Shown here: piece by piece, positions 8,976 to 20,256 of the stretch | How positions within the stretch are numbered: the stretch's first letter is position 1 | Layout: every line of letters begins with the position of its first letter | Assembly: GCF_030697305.1 (NCBI RefSeq) | Contig: NZ_JAUYQL010000102.1 | Coordinates: 1 to 44,199, forward strand | Length of the DNA: 44,199 bases | Origin: Phenylobacterium sp. | GTDB lineage: Bacteria; Pseudomonadota; Alphaproteobacteria; Caulobacterales; Caulobacteraceae | Direction of reading: 5' to 3' | The notes under the pieces: model-generated | Database searches by the model: none | What the model was told of the DNA's origin: nothing | The model's input: only the letters and a program-made list of their open reading frames with translations | Made by a program: the position numbers and the translations under genes

Positions 8976-9176
8976 ATGGAACGCTTCTGGGTCGTCGGCG
9001 GCGAATACAGCTGCATGGAGTTCAAGGCTCTAAAGGCCGGAGCGCCACAGGTCATGGGGCCGTTCGAAAACCGCGACGCCGCAACCCGCGCCTGGCGCCG
9101 TGTGTCGGACGAGACGCGGGCCTGCGCCACGGCCCGCTTCTCGATCGCCAGCGAGCGACTGGTGATGCCCGCCTGA
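8976..9176 (+). CDS. DUF4170 small protein
   Basis: 66 residues beginning MERFWVVGGEY, with MGPFENRDAATRAWRRVS in the middle and ATARFSIA near the end. This is the DUF4170 pattern of a short alpha-beta protein found in alphaproteobacteria. The ribosome-binding site GGGAG lies 8 bases before the ATG. It sits between aceA and aceB on the same strand, so it may be co-expressed with the glyoxylate genes. No function is established. Confidence 0.8.
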   Translation: MERFWVVGGEYSCMEFKALKAGAPQVMGPFENRDAATRAWRRVSDETRACATARFSIASERLVMPA

Positions 9177-9252
9177 GACGCTTTCGCCGCTGAAGAATCC
9201 CACGGTCGCGTCCGCTAGAGTCCGCCCGCAACAGTTCCAAGGAACCACGCTC

Positions 9253-10851
<1,599 letters not shown>

Positions 10852-10860
10852 GAGCCGCGC

Positions 10861-11360
10861 TCAGATCGGCCGAACCCCCGCGATCGCCAGGCCGCCGTCG
10901 ACGGTGAGTGTCGAACCCACCACATAGTCGCCGGCGCGCGAGGCCAGGTAGATGGCGGCGCCGGCCATGTCCTCGTCCGTACCGACGCGGCGCGCGGGGA
11001 TCAGCGCGGCGTACTCGTCAGAGCGCTCGCGCGCCGCGGCGTTCATGTCCGACGGGAAGTGGCCGGGCGCGATGGCGGTGACGATGATGTGCTCCGGCGC
11101 CAGATGGCCGGCCATGCGCCGCGTCAGGAACATCAGGCCCGACTTTGACGCCTGGTAGGAATAGGTCTCCTGCGGGGTCGGGTTCTGGCCGTCGATCGAG
11201 ACGATGTTGATCACCTTGGCCGGGCGCTCGGTTTGCGCGACGAGATATAGACCCTGGCCCCCTGGGCCAGATAGGCGCGCGCGATCGTCTTGCCGAGCCC
11301 GCGCGAGCCGTCGGTGACCAGCGCCGTTCGACCAGCCAACGAAAACAGATCAGATCCCAT
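10861..11360 (-). pseudogene. Short-chain dehydrogenase/reductase, inactivated by internal deletion and frameshift
   Basis: The first frame from ATG 11360 gives MGSDLFSLAGRTALVTDGSR with the nucleotide loop GSRGLGK and RVYISSRK, then stops after 49 residues at 11211. A second frame takes over at about 11220 and gives KVINIVSIDG, the catalytic Tyr-Lys motif YSYQASKSG, the APG segment and a normal SDR end (117 residues from 11214). About 85-90 residues between them, including the NNAG strand, are missing compared with a normal protein of about 255. The TGGSRG motif also has Asp for Gly. The gene is therefore almost certainly non-functional. Confidence 0.85.
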
Positions 11361-11429
11361 GGGCGCCGGCCCTGAATGTGAGGACGCGGACCCTACCCAC
11401 GGCGCCAGGCGTGGCAAGCCCGGGTGCAA

Positions 11430-11447
11430 TTGACTTGCGCAAAGTCA
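11430..11447 (+). promoter_or_regulatory. Dyad overlapping a -35-like box upstream of the beta-oxidation operon
   Basis: TTGACT at 11430-11435 resembles a -35 box and is part of TGACTT-N5-AAGTCA (11431-11447), an inverted repeat with a TTGCGCAA core. It lies 72 bases before the fadJ-type start. A -10 is not clear (GCGAAT at 17 bases). A fatty-acid responsive repressor site is plausible but inferred. Confidence 0.4.
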
Positions 11448-11518
11448 GGCGCGCGAATAGCCCGCAGCCGAAGGCGCATCGCGCCCGACGTACAGAAACT
11501 CCGGGACAGGAAACACCC

Positions 11519-13603
<2,085 letters not shown>

Positions 13604-13627
13604 GCTGACAAACCAGGGAACTGATCC

Positions 13628-14830
13628 ATGCGTGAAGCCGTCGTCGTCTCCGTCGCCCGCACCCCCATTGGCAAGGCCTACCGTGGGGCGCTGAACAACA
13701 CCTTTGGGGCGACGCTGGGCGGTCACGCAGTGCGCGCGGCGGTGGAGCGGGCCGGCGTCGATCCGGCCGAGATCGACGACGTCATCCTGGGCTGCGCGCT
13801 CCAGCAGGGCTCGACGGGGCAGAACATCGCGCGCCAGTCGGCGCTTCGCGCCGGCCTACCGGACACGGTCTCCGGCATGAGCGTCGACCGGCAGTGCTCG
13901 TCGGGGTTGATGGCCATCGCCTCGGCGGCCAAGTCGATCATCCTCGACAACACCCCCATCGCCATCGGCGGCGGGCTCGAGTCCGTCTCGCTCGTGCAGA
14001 ACGACAAGATGAACTACTACAAGGCGTTCGATCCCTGGCTGGTCGAGCATGTCCCTGGCCTGCAGACGACCATGATCGAGACCGCCGAGGTGGTCGCCGA
14101 CCGCTATGGCATCAGCCGCGAGGCGCAGGACGAATATGCGCTGCAGTCCCAGCAACGCACCGCCCAGGCCCAGGCCGAGGGGCGCTTCGACGCCGAGCTC
14201 GCGCCGATCACGACGGTGATGAGCGTCACCAACCGCGAGACGGGCGAGACCAGCGAGCGCGAGGTGACCCTGTCGCAGGACGAGGGCAATCGCCCACAGA
14301 CCACCATCGAGGACCTGCGCAAGCTGCAGCCGGTGTGGCGCACCGGCCGCTTCGCCAAGGAGGGCAAGTTCGTCACCGCCGGCAACGCCTCGCAGTTGTC
14401 GGATGGCGCGGCCGCGCTGGTGCTGATGGAGCGCGCCGAGGCCGAACGCCGCGGGCTGACGCCGCTGGGCGCGTTCCGCAGCGTCGCGGTGGCAGGCTGC
14501 GCGCCGGAGGAGATGGGCATCGGTCCGGTGTTCGCGGTTCCCAAGCTGCTGGAACGCGCCGGCCTGACCATGGACGACATCGACCTTTGGGAGCTGAACG
14601 AGGCCTTCGCCTGCCAGGTCATCTATTGCCGCGACCGGCTGGGCATCCCGAACGACAAGCTGAACGTCTCGGGCGGCGCGATCTCCATCGGCCACCCCTC
14701 TGGCATGACCGGCGCACGAACCGCAGGCCACCTGCTGATCGAGGGCAAGCGTCGCGGCGCCAAGTATGGCGTTGTCACCATGTGCGTCGGCGGCGGCATG
14801 GGCGCGGCAGGTCTGTTCGAGATCTACTGA
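13628..14830 (+). CDS. fadA: Acetyl-CoA C-acyltransferase (thiolase)
   Basis: 400 residues with all thiolase catalytic elements: the acyl-accepting cysteine at residue 90 in [17 protein letters not shown], the histidine in [13 protein letters not shown], and the second cysteine at residue 386 in TMCVGGGMG. It cleaves 3-ketoacyl-CoA with CoA in the last step of beta-oxidation. It follows the hydratase/dehydrogenase gene by 24 bases, so the two make the complete trifunctional beta-oxidation set. Acetyl-CoA produced here feeds the glyoxylate genes encoded just upstream. A biosynthetic acetoacetyl-CoA role cannot be ruled out from sequence alone. Confidence 0.93.
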   Translation: MREAVVVSVARTPIGKAYRGALNNTFGATLGGHAVRAAVERAGVDPAEIDDVILGCALQQGSTGQNIARQSALRAGLPDTVSGMSVDRQCSSGLMAIASAAKSIILDNTPIAIGGGLESVSLVQNDKMNYYKAFDPWLVEHVPGLQTTMIETAEVVADRYGISREAQDEYALQSQQRTAQAQAEGRFDAELAPITTVMSVTNRETGETSEREVTLSQDEGNRPQTTIEDLRKLQPVWRTGRFAKEGKFVTAGNASQLSDGAAALVLMERAEAERRGLTPLGAFRSVAVAGCAPEEMGIGPVFAVPKLLERAGLTMDDIDLWELNEAFACQVIYCRDRLGIPNDKLNVSGGAISIGHPSGMTGARTAGHLLIEGKRRGAKYGVVTMCVGGGMGAAGLFEIY

Positions 14831-15088
14831 GGACGGGCGTCGCGTCCGCTGGTCCGCAGTGGTCGCATGGGTTGGGTCCATGCCGCCTCATTTCAGCGTG
14901 ATCGGCACTTTCGCCTACGCTAGCGTCGCCACGACCTACGTCACCCGCACGGCGCCCAGGTTTTCAGCGCTCAAGAGCGGCCTGGGCCGAACCTTTCTGT
15001 ATTCACGAAGCTTTTATGCTTAAGCGCCGTAGACTTCGATTCGGCGGCTTTGGTCGCCCAACCCAGTGAGGCAGCATCGAGGTTCGAC
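14831..15088 (+). other. Non-coding gap before usg: hairpin and possible promoter
   Basis: No credible gene is seen. A 7-bp stem (14954-14960 with 14981-14987) encloses a smaller CGCT/AGCG stem; it is not followed by a T-run. A TATGCT box at 15015-15020 in an AT-richer stretch could be the -10 of usg, with a weak -35 near 14994. The rest shows no repeats. Confidence 0.45.
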
Positions 15089-15361
15089 ATGAAGGCGTCG
15101 CCCGAGTTCAAGAAGCAGATCCAGGGTTATGGACTGACCACTGCGGAGATCGTGTACCGGATGCCCGACCATCCGGCGCTTCTGCAGAGTTACCTCTGGC
15201 AGGAGTATGACCTGTTCCCGAAATTCCCCGAATTGCGCGCCTTCCTCGACTTCTGGGCGCGCACCCTCGACGGGGCGCTCTACTCGGTGCGGGTGGCGCA
15301 TTCGCGGCTGATCAAGCCGGCCGAATTCAAGGCGCTAGGCGGCGAATTCCTGTTGCACTGA
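15089..15361 (+). CDS. usg: Usg family protein
   Basis: 90 residues with TAEIVYRMPDHPALLQSYLW and WQEYDLFPKFPEL followed by FLDFWARTLDGALYSVRVA, matching the Usg protein first noted upstream of trpF in Caulobacter. The ATG at 15089 is favoured by a CGAGG ribosome-binding site 6 bases upstream over a GTG at 15050. Its biochemical role is not known. In the Caulobacter arrangement it precedes the tryptophan genes trpFBA, but here the next gene encodes a peptide-binding lipoprotein, so that linkage is lost. Confidence 0.88.
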   Translation: MKASPEFKKQIQGYGLTTAEIVYRMPDHPALLQSYLWQEYDLFPKFPELRAFLDFWARTLDGALYSVRVAHSRLIKPAEFKALGGEFLLH

Positions 15362-15394
15362 GCTGACGCCAGCCCTCGACAACCGCGGGCTCGG

Positions 15395-17062
15395 GTGGAA
15401 CACGATGGGCTGACCGCTACGCCCCGAAGGAAGCGCCCGTTTTTGTCTATTCCGCGCGTTTTCATGTCACTTGGCCTGGCCTTGACCGCGGCCGCCCTGC
15501 TGCTCGCCGGCTGCGGCGGCAAGGTCCAGCGGCCCGACTGCCCGGCCGGCCAGGTCTGCCTGGAATACGGAAACGGCTCGGAGCCTGCGACGCTGGACCC
15601 GCAGTCCAGCAGCCTGATCGACGAATTCGCCATCATCGGCGACCTGATGATGGGACTGACCACCGACTCGCCGCAGGCCACACCCGTCCCCGGCATGGCC
15701 GAGCGATGGGAGACCAGCGCCGACGGGCTTGTGTGGACCTTCCATCTGCGCGCGGCCAAATGGTCGGACGGCGCGCCCGTCACCGCAGACGACTTCGTCT
15801 ACGCCTACCGGCGGATCCTCGAACCCAAGACCGCCTCGGTCTACGCCTACCTGGTCTTCCTGCTGAAAAACGGCCAGGCGGTGAGCGAGGGCAAAGCGGA
15901 CCCGCAGACGCTGGGCGCCCGTGCGCTGGACCCCCGCACGCTGGAGCTGACGCTGTCGCACCCGGCGCCCTACCTGCCTCAGCTGCTCAAGCACACCAGC
16001 TTCTTCCCGGTGCCCAAGCACGTGGTGGAGCGCTATGGCGACCAGTGGGTGCGGCCCGGCCGCTATGTCAGCAACGGTCCCTACAAGCTCGCGGCCTGGC
16101 GGCTCGGCGACTATGTGCAACTGGTCAAGAACCCGCTGTTCTATGACGCGAAGAACGTCTGCGTCGACCGGGTCAACTTCTATCCGACCACCGACAGCGC
16201 GCTGGCGGAGCGGCGGGTGCAACGTGGCGAGCTCGACCTCAACACCAGCTTCCAGTCCAACCGCATCGATCGTCTGCGCAAGGAAATGCCGACGTACGTC
16301 CGCACCCATCCCTCGCTGGCGACATCGTACCTCTCGTTCAACACCCGCGATTTCGCGCCGTTCAAGGACGCGCGGGTGCGCAAGGCTCTGTCGCTGGCCG
16401 TCGACCGCGAGTTCATCACCAGCAAGTTGACGCGCGCAGGTCAGATCCCGGCCTACGCCTTCGTGCCGCCGGGGACCGCCAACTATGTGTTCGACGCCCA
16501 CATGGCCGGCTATGGCCAAGCCTATCCGGCGCGCCAGGCCGAGGCGCGACGGTTGCTGGCGCAAGCGGGTTTCGGCCCGGACCATCCGCTGAAATTCCAG
16601 ATCAAGAGCGCCAGCAGCAACGAAACCCTGCTGTTGATGCAGGCGATACAGGCCGATTGGAAGGCGGTCGGCGTCGAGACCAGTCTGCAGCAGAACGAAG
16701 GGCAGATCGTTTTCGAGGCCTATCGCAACCGCGACTTCCAAGTGGGCTCGATGGGCTGGTATGCCGACTACAACGACCCCGTGACCTTTCTCGCGCTGAT
16801 GCGCGCCGACACCGGGGCGCAGAACTACGGCGACTACCGCAACCCTGCCTACGACGCGCTGCTGGATGCGGCCGACCATGAGCCCGACGGCATGGCGCGG
16901 GCGAAGCTGCTGTCCCGCGCCGAGCAGATCATGTTGGACGACCAGGCGATCGCGCCGATCTACTTCGTGGTCAACCGAGCGCTGGTCAGCCCGAAGGTCA
17001 CTGGCTGGGTGGACAACGCCTCGAACTTCCACCGCATCCGCTGGCTCTGCGTGAAGCCTTAG
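15395..17062 (+). CDS. Peptide ABC transporter substrate-binding lipoprotein (OppA family, SBP family 5)
   Basis: 555 residues. A lipoprotein signal ends in the lipobox LLLAGC (cysteine near residue 40). The mature part has the family 5 features: GNGSEPATLDPQSSSLIDEF near the start, WSDGAPVTADDFVYAYRRIL, and GMAERWETSADGLVWTFHLR. Such proteins bind oligopeptides (for example wall peptides) in the periplasm and hand them to an inner-membrane permease. The start is GTG at 15395, which gives the signal its basic region RRKR; an ATG at 15464 would leave an uncharged signal. No permease or ATPase genes adjoin, so it is a solitary binding protein. It ends 2 bases from the convergent SDR gene. Confidence 0.88.
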   Translation: MEHDGLTATPRRKRPFLSIPRVFMSLGLALTAAALLLAGCGGKVQRPDCPAGQVCLEYGNGSEPATLDPQSSSLIDEFAIIGDLMMGLTTDSPQATPVPGMAERWETSADGLVWTFHLRAAKWSDGAPVTADDFVYAYRRILEPKTASVYAYLVFLLKNGQAVSEGKADPQTLGARALDPRTLELTLSHPAPYLPQLLKHTSFFPVPKHVVERYGDQWVRPGRYVSNGPYKLAAWRLGDYVQLVKNPLFYDAKNVCVDRVNFYPTTDSALAERRVQRGELDLNTSFQSNRIDRLRKEMPTYVRTHPSLATSYLSFNTRDFAPFKDARVRKALSLAVDREFITSKLTRAGQIPAYAFVPPGTANYVFDAHMAGYGQAYPARQAEARRLLAQAGFGPDHPLKFQIKSASSNETLLLMQAIQADWKAVGVETSLQQNEGQIVFEAYRNRDFQVGSMGWYADYNDPVTFLALMRADTGAQNYGDYRNPAYDALLDAADHEPDGMARAKLLSRAEQIMLDDQAIAPIYFVVNRALVSPKVTGWVDNASNFHRIRWLCVKP

Positions 17063-17064
17063 CC

Positions 17065-18066
17065 TCAGTAGCCGCCGATGATCGGCAGGATCTCGCCAGT
17101 GATGTAGCTGGAGCACTGGGGAGAGGCCAGGAACACGTAGGCCGGCGCAATCTCCTCCGGCTGCGCTGGACGTTTCATCGGGGTCTTGGCGCCGAACTGG
17201 CTGATGTCGGATTTGTCGGCCGGGTTCAGCGGCGTCCAGACCGGCCCCGGCGCCACCGCGTTCACCCGGATGCCTTTGGGGATCAGGTGGCCGGCCAGCG
17301 CGCGGGTGAAGGCGTGGATGCCGCCCTTGGTCATTGAATAGTCCAGCAGCTCCTTCGACCCCGAGATGCCGGTGACGGAGCCGGTCATAACGATCGCCCC
17401 GCCCGGCGGCATGTGCGGCACGGCCGCCTTGGCCATGTGGAAATAGCCGTAGAGGTTGGTCTTCAGGGTGCGGTCAAAGTGCGCCTCGGTGAGTTGCTCG
17501 AAGTGCTCGACGTGCTCCTGGAAGGCGGCGTTATTGACCAGCACGTCGAGTCGACCGAGCTCGCGCAACGTGCGGTCCACCGCGGCGCGGGCGAAGTCCG
17601 CATCGGCCACGTCGCCGCAGACCAGCAGGCATCGCCGACCCTCAGCCTCCACGGCGGCCTTGGTGTCCTGTGCGTCCCGGTCCTCGGTGAGGTAGGCGAT
17701 CGCCACGTCGCAGCCTTCGCGGGCGAACAGCACGGCCACCGCGCGGCCGATGCCGGAATCCCCGCCGGTGATCAGCGCCGCCTTGCCTTCGAGCTTGCCC
17801 GAACCCCTGTAGAACGGCGCGTCGTACATCGGCGCGGGGTCGAGCGCCGCCTCGTCGCCTGGCTTGACCTGGTGTTGCTTGGGGAATGGTGGAACGGGAT
17901 AGGCGCGCGCGCCTGCCTGCATCGGCGCCTCGTCCTCTTCCTTCCCCCCTTTACCCTCGAACGAACGCCCTTCCGCTGCGTCGACCTTGCTCTGGACGGC
18001 GCGCTCCTGTCGTTCCGCGCGCTTGGCGCCCTTCTCGAAAGTCTCGTCCGCGCCCGCGCCGCTCAT
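17065..18066 (-). CDS. SDR oxidoreductase, YghA/stress type
   Basis: 333 residues. A charged N-terminal extension of about 50 residues (rich in Glu, Lys, Gly) precedes PVPPFPKQHQVKPGDE and the Rossmann fold: ITGGDSGIGRAVA (nucleotide loop), NNAAFQEH, the catalytic Ser in MTGSVTG and the Tyr-Lys pair in DYSMTKGG. Related proteins (YghA, general stress protein 39) are NAD(P)-dependent dehydrogenases with poorly defined substrates and are often stress-induced. The ATG at 18066 has AGGA about 5 bases upstream; the frame is open further but no better start exists. A SigT/EcfG-like promoter lies 38 bases upstream, which fits general-stress control. Confidence 0.9.
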   Translation of the reverse strand: MSGAGADETFEKGAKRAERQERAVQSKVDAAEGRSFEGKGGKEEDEAPMQAGARAYPVPPFPKQHQVKPGDEAALDPAPMYDAPFYRGSGKLEGKAALITGGDSGIGRAVAVLFAREGCDVAIAYLTEDRDAQDTKAAVEAEGRRCLLVCGDVADADFARAAVDRTLRELGRLDVLVNNAAFQEHVEHFEQLTEAHFDRTLKTNLYGYFHMAKAAVPHMPPGGAIVMTGSVTGISGSKELLDYSMTKGGIHAFTRALAGHLIPKGIRVNAVAPGPVWTPLNPADKSDISQFGAKTPMKRPAQPEEIAPAYVFLASPQCSSYITGEILPIIGGY

Positions 18067-18103
18067 GGTCCTGACCTCTCGCTGAATGGGATCTCGACAG
18101 AGC

Positions 18104-18128
18104 AACCCAAGACGGTCGGCGCGGTTCC
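18104..18128 (-). promoter_or_regulatory. SigT/EcfG-type promoter of the SDR gene
   Basis: On the minus strand GGAAC (18128-18124) is followed after exactly 16 bases by GGTT (18107-18104). This matches the general-stress sigma factor pattern GGAAC-N16/17-(C/G)GTT of alphaproteobacteria. Transcription would begin about 30 bases before the SDR start codon. Confidence 0.7.
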
Positions 18129-18171
18129 GAGCGCCGTTGCCAGCCGGCGCGGGTCGCGCGAAGGTCGGGCC

Positions 18172-20256
18172 ATGCTCCTCCGCACAGCCCTGATCGTACT
18201 GGCCGCCATGACCACGCTCGCCGCCGCGCCCGCGCCAGACCCCGACGCCTATCTCGAGGAGATCGAGGGTGCGCCGGCTTTGGCCTTCGCGCGCGCCGAG
18301 AACGCCAGGTCGCTCCCGATCCTGCAGAACGATCCACGCTATGCCGGCCTGCACGCCGACGCTCTGTCGATCGTCACCGCCAAGGACCGCATCCCGGCGG
18401 TCGACTTCGCCGGCGAGGGTGAACTCCGCAACTTCTGGCAGGACGCCGCCCACGTGCGCGGCGTCTGGCGCACCACCAGCCTCGACAGCTACCGCAAACC
18501 CGCTCCGCAGTGGCGCACGATCCTCGACCTCGACGCGGTCTCGGCGGCCGAGAAGGCCAACTGGGTGTGGAAGGGCGCGAACTGCCTAGCGCCCGAGGAG
18601 CGCCTCTGCCTGGTGCAACTCTCCGACGGCGGCAAGGACGCGGTCGAGGTTCGCGAATTCGACACCCGCACGGGCGCTTTCGTTTCCGGCGGCTTCGTCT
18701 CGCCGCAAAGCAAGCAGGACGTCGCCTGGATCGACACCGACACGCTGCTGATCGGCCGCGACTGGGGCGCCGATACGCTCACCGAGTCCGGTTATCCCTT
18801 CGTGCTCAAGGCGTGGAAACGCGGAACCCCGCTCAGCGCAGCGCGCGAGCTGTTCCGCGGCGCGAAGACCGACGTGGCCGTGCAGCCAGCTGTGCTGCGC
18901 GACGCCGACGGCCACGTTCAGGCGGTGATCGCCCAGCGCCAGGTCAGCTTCTTCGAGGCCGAGTATCACCTGCTGACCGCCGGTGGTGCGAAGAAGTTGC
19001 CGTTCCCGCTACGGTCGACGCTCCAGGGCCTGGTGGACGGCCAGCTGATCCTGACCCTGGAACAAGAATGGCCCGAGCAGGGGTTCCGCGAAGGCGACCT
19101 GGTCGCCTACGACCTGGCGGCCCTGAAGGCTACGCCCGCCACGGCGCGCGGCGTGCTGGTGCTGCGACCCAGCGAGAGCCAGGCGATCGAACAGGTGGCG
19201 ACCACGCGGGGCCGGCTTGTGGTGGCGCTCTATGAGAACGTGAAAGGCGGGATCGTCAGCTTCGCCCACGGCTCCGACGGCTGGACGTCGAAGGCGCTGG
19301 AAATGCCCGGGGACGTCTCGGTGTCGATCGCCTCGACGTCGGAGCGCGACGACCGGATGCTGGTCAATGTCGCGGGGTTCCTGACCCCCAACACCCAACG
19401 GCTGGCGGACGCGGCCAGCGGCGCGGGCGAGGTGCTGAAGACCATGCCCGCGCGTTTCGACGCCTCGAACCTGCAGGTCGACCAGCATTGGGCGACCTCC
19501 AAGGACGGGACGCGGGTCCCCTACTTCGTGGTCCATCGCAAGGACCTGAAACTGGACGGGACCGCGCCGACGCTACTGTACGCCTATGGCGGCTTCCAGG
19601 TCTCGATCACGCCGTCCTACTCAGGCGTCACCGGCAAGCTGTGGCTGGAGCGCGGCGGCGTCTATGTGGTCGCCAACATCCGCGGCGGCGGCGAGTTCGG
19701 GCCACGCTGGCACAACGCCGGGCTGAAGCTGAACCGCCAGCGGGTCTACGACGACTTCTTCGCGGTGTCGGAGGACCTGATCGCCCGCAAGATCACCAGC
19801 CCGCGACGCCTGGGGATCATGGGCGGATCGAACGGCGGCCTGCTGATGGGCGTGGCCCTGACCCAGCGTCCGGAACTCTACAACGCCATCGTCATCCAGG
19901 TGCCGCTGTTCGACATGATCGGCTACACCCACATCGGGGCGGGCGCCTCCTGGGTCGGCGAATACGGCGACCCGGCGATTCCGGCCGAGCGGGCGGTGAT
20001 CGACACCTATTCGCCCTATCAGAACCTGCGCGCCGGCAAGCCCTACCCCGAGGTCTATATCGAGACCTCCACCAAGGACGACCGCGTGCATCCGGCGCAT
20101 GCACGCAAGGCCGCGGCCCGACTGAAGGCGCTGGGCTATTCCTATCTCTATTACGAAAACATCGACGGCGGGCACGCGGCGGCGGCCAACCTCAACGAGA
20201 CGGCCAAGCGGGTGGCGCTGGAATACACCTACCTGACGCGCAAATTGATGGATTGA
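18172..20256 (+). CDS. Prolyl oligopeptidase family serine peptidase (S9A), exported
   Basis: 694 residues with a signal peptide (MLLRTALIVLAAMTTLAAAPA). An N-terminal beta-propeller part opens with PDAYLEEIEGAPALAFARAEN. The hydrolase domain contains YGGFQVSITPSYSG, the nucleophile Ser553 in GGSNGGLLMG, Asp near 637 in TKDDRVHPAHAR and His668 in DGGHAAAAN, so the triad is complete. It cleaves short peptides after proline in the periplasm. The ATG at 18172 starts the signal peptide; the open frame upstream runs through the divergent SDR gene and is not used. Its end overlaps the convergent membrane-protein gene by 28 bases. Confidence 0.93.
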   Translation: MLLRTALIVLAAMTTLAAAPAPDPDAYLEEIEGAPALAFARAENARSLPILQNDPRYAGLHADALSIVTAKDRIPAVDFAGEGELRNFWQDAAHVRGVWRTTSLDSYRKPAPQWRTILDLDAVSAAEKANWVWKGANCLAPEERLCLVQLSDGGKDAVEVREFDTRTGAFVSGGFVSPQSKQDVAWIDTDTLLIGRDWGADTLTESGYPFVLKAWKRGTPLSAARELFRGAKTDVAVQPAVLRDADGHVQAVIAQRQVSFFEAEYHLLTAGGAKKLPFPLRSTLQGLVDGQLILTLEQEWPEQGFREGDLVAYDLAALKATPATARGVLVLRPSESQAIEQVATTRGRLVVALYENVKGGIVSFAHGSDGWTSKALEMPGDVSVSIASTSERDDRMLVNVAGFLTPNTQRLADAASGAGEVLKTMPARFDASNLQVDQHWATSKDGTRVPYFVVHRKDLKLDGTAPTLLYAYGGFQVSITPSYSGVTGKLWLERGGVYVVANIRGGGEFGPRWHNAGLKLNRQRVYDDFFAVSEDLIARKITSPRRLGIMGGSNGGLLMGVALTQRPELYNAIVIQVPLFDMIGYTHIGAGASWVGEYGDPAIPAERAVIDTYSPYQNLRAGKPYPEVYIETSTKDDRVHPAHARKAAARLKALGYSYLYYENIDGGHAAAANLNETAKRVALEYTYLTRKLMD

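Noticed and set aside
14766..15023. 85-codon frame over the end of the thiolase gene
   Set aside because: It overlaps the thiolase in another frame, has no ribosome-binding site and no recognisable protein features.
17413..18171. Upstream extension of the prolyl oligopeptidase frame by 253 codons
   Set aside because: The extension runs antisense through the SDR gene, and the start at 18172 gives a clean signal peptide.
18067..18453. N-terminal extension of the SDR frame
   Set aside because: It would cross the SigT-type promoter and the prolyl oligopeptidase start; the ATG at 18066 has a ribosome-binding site.
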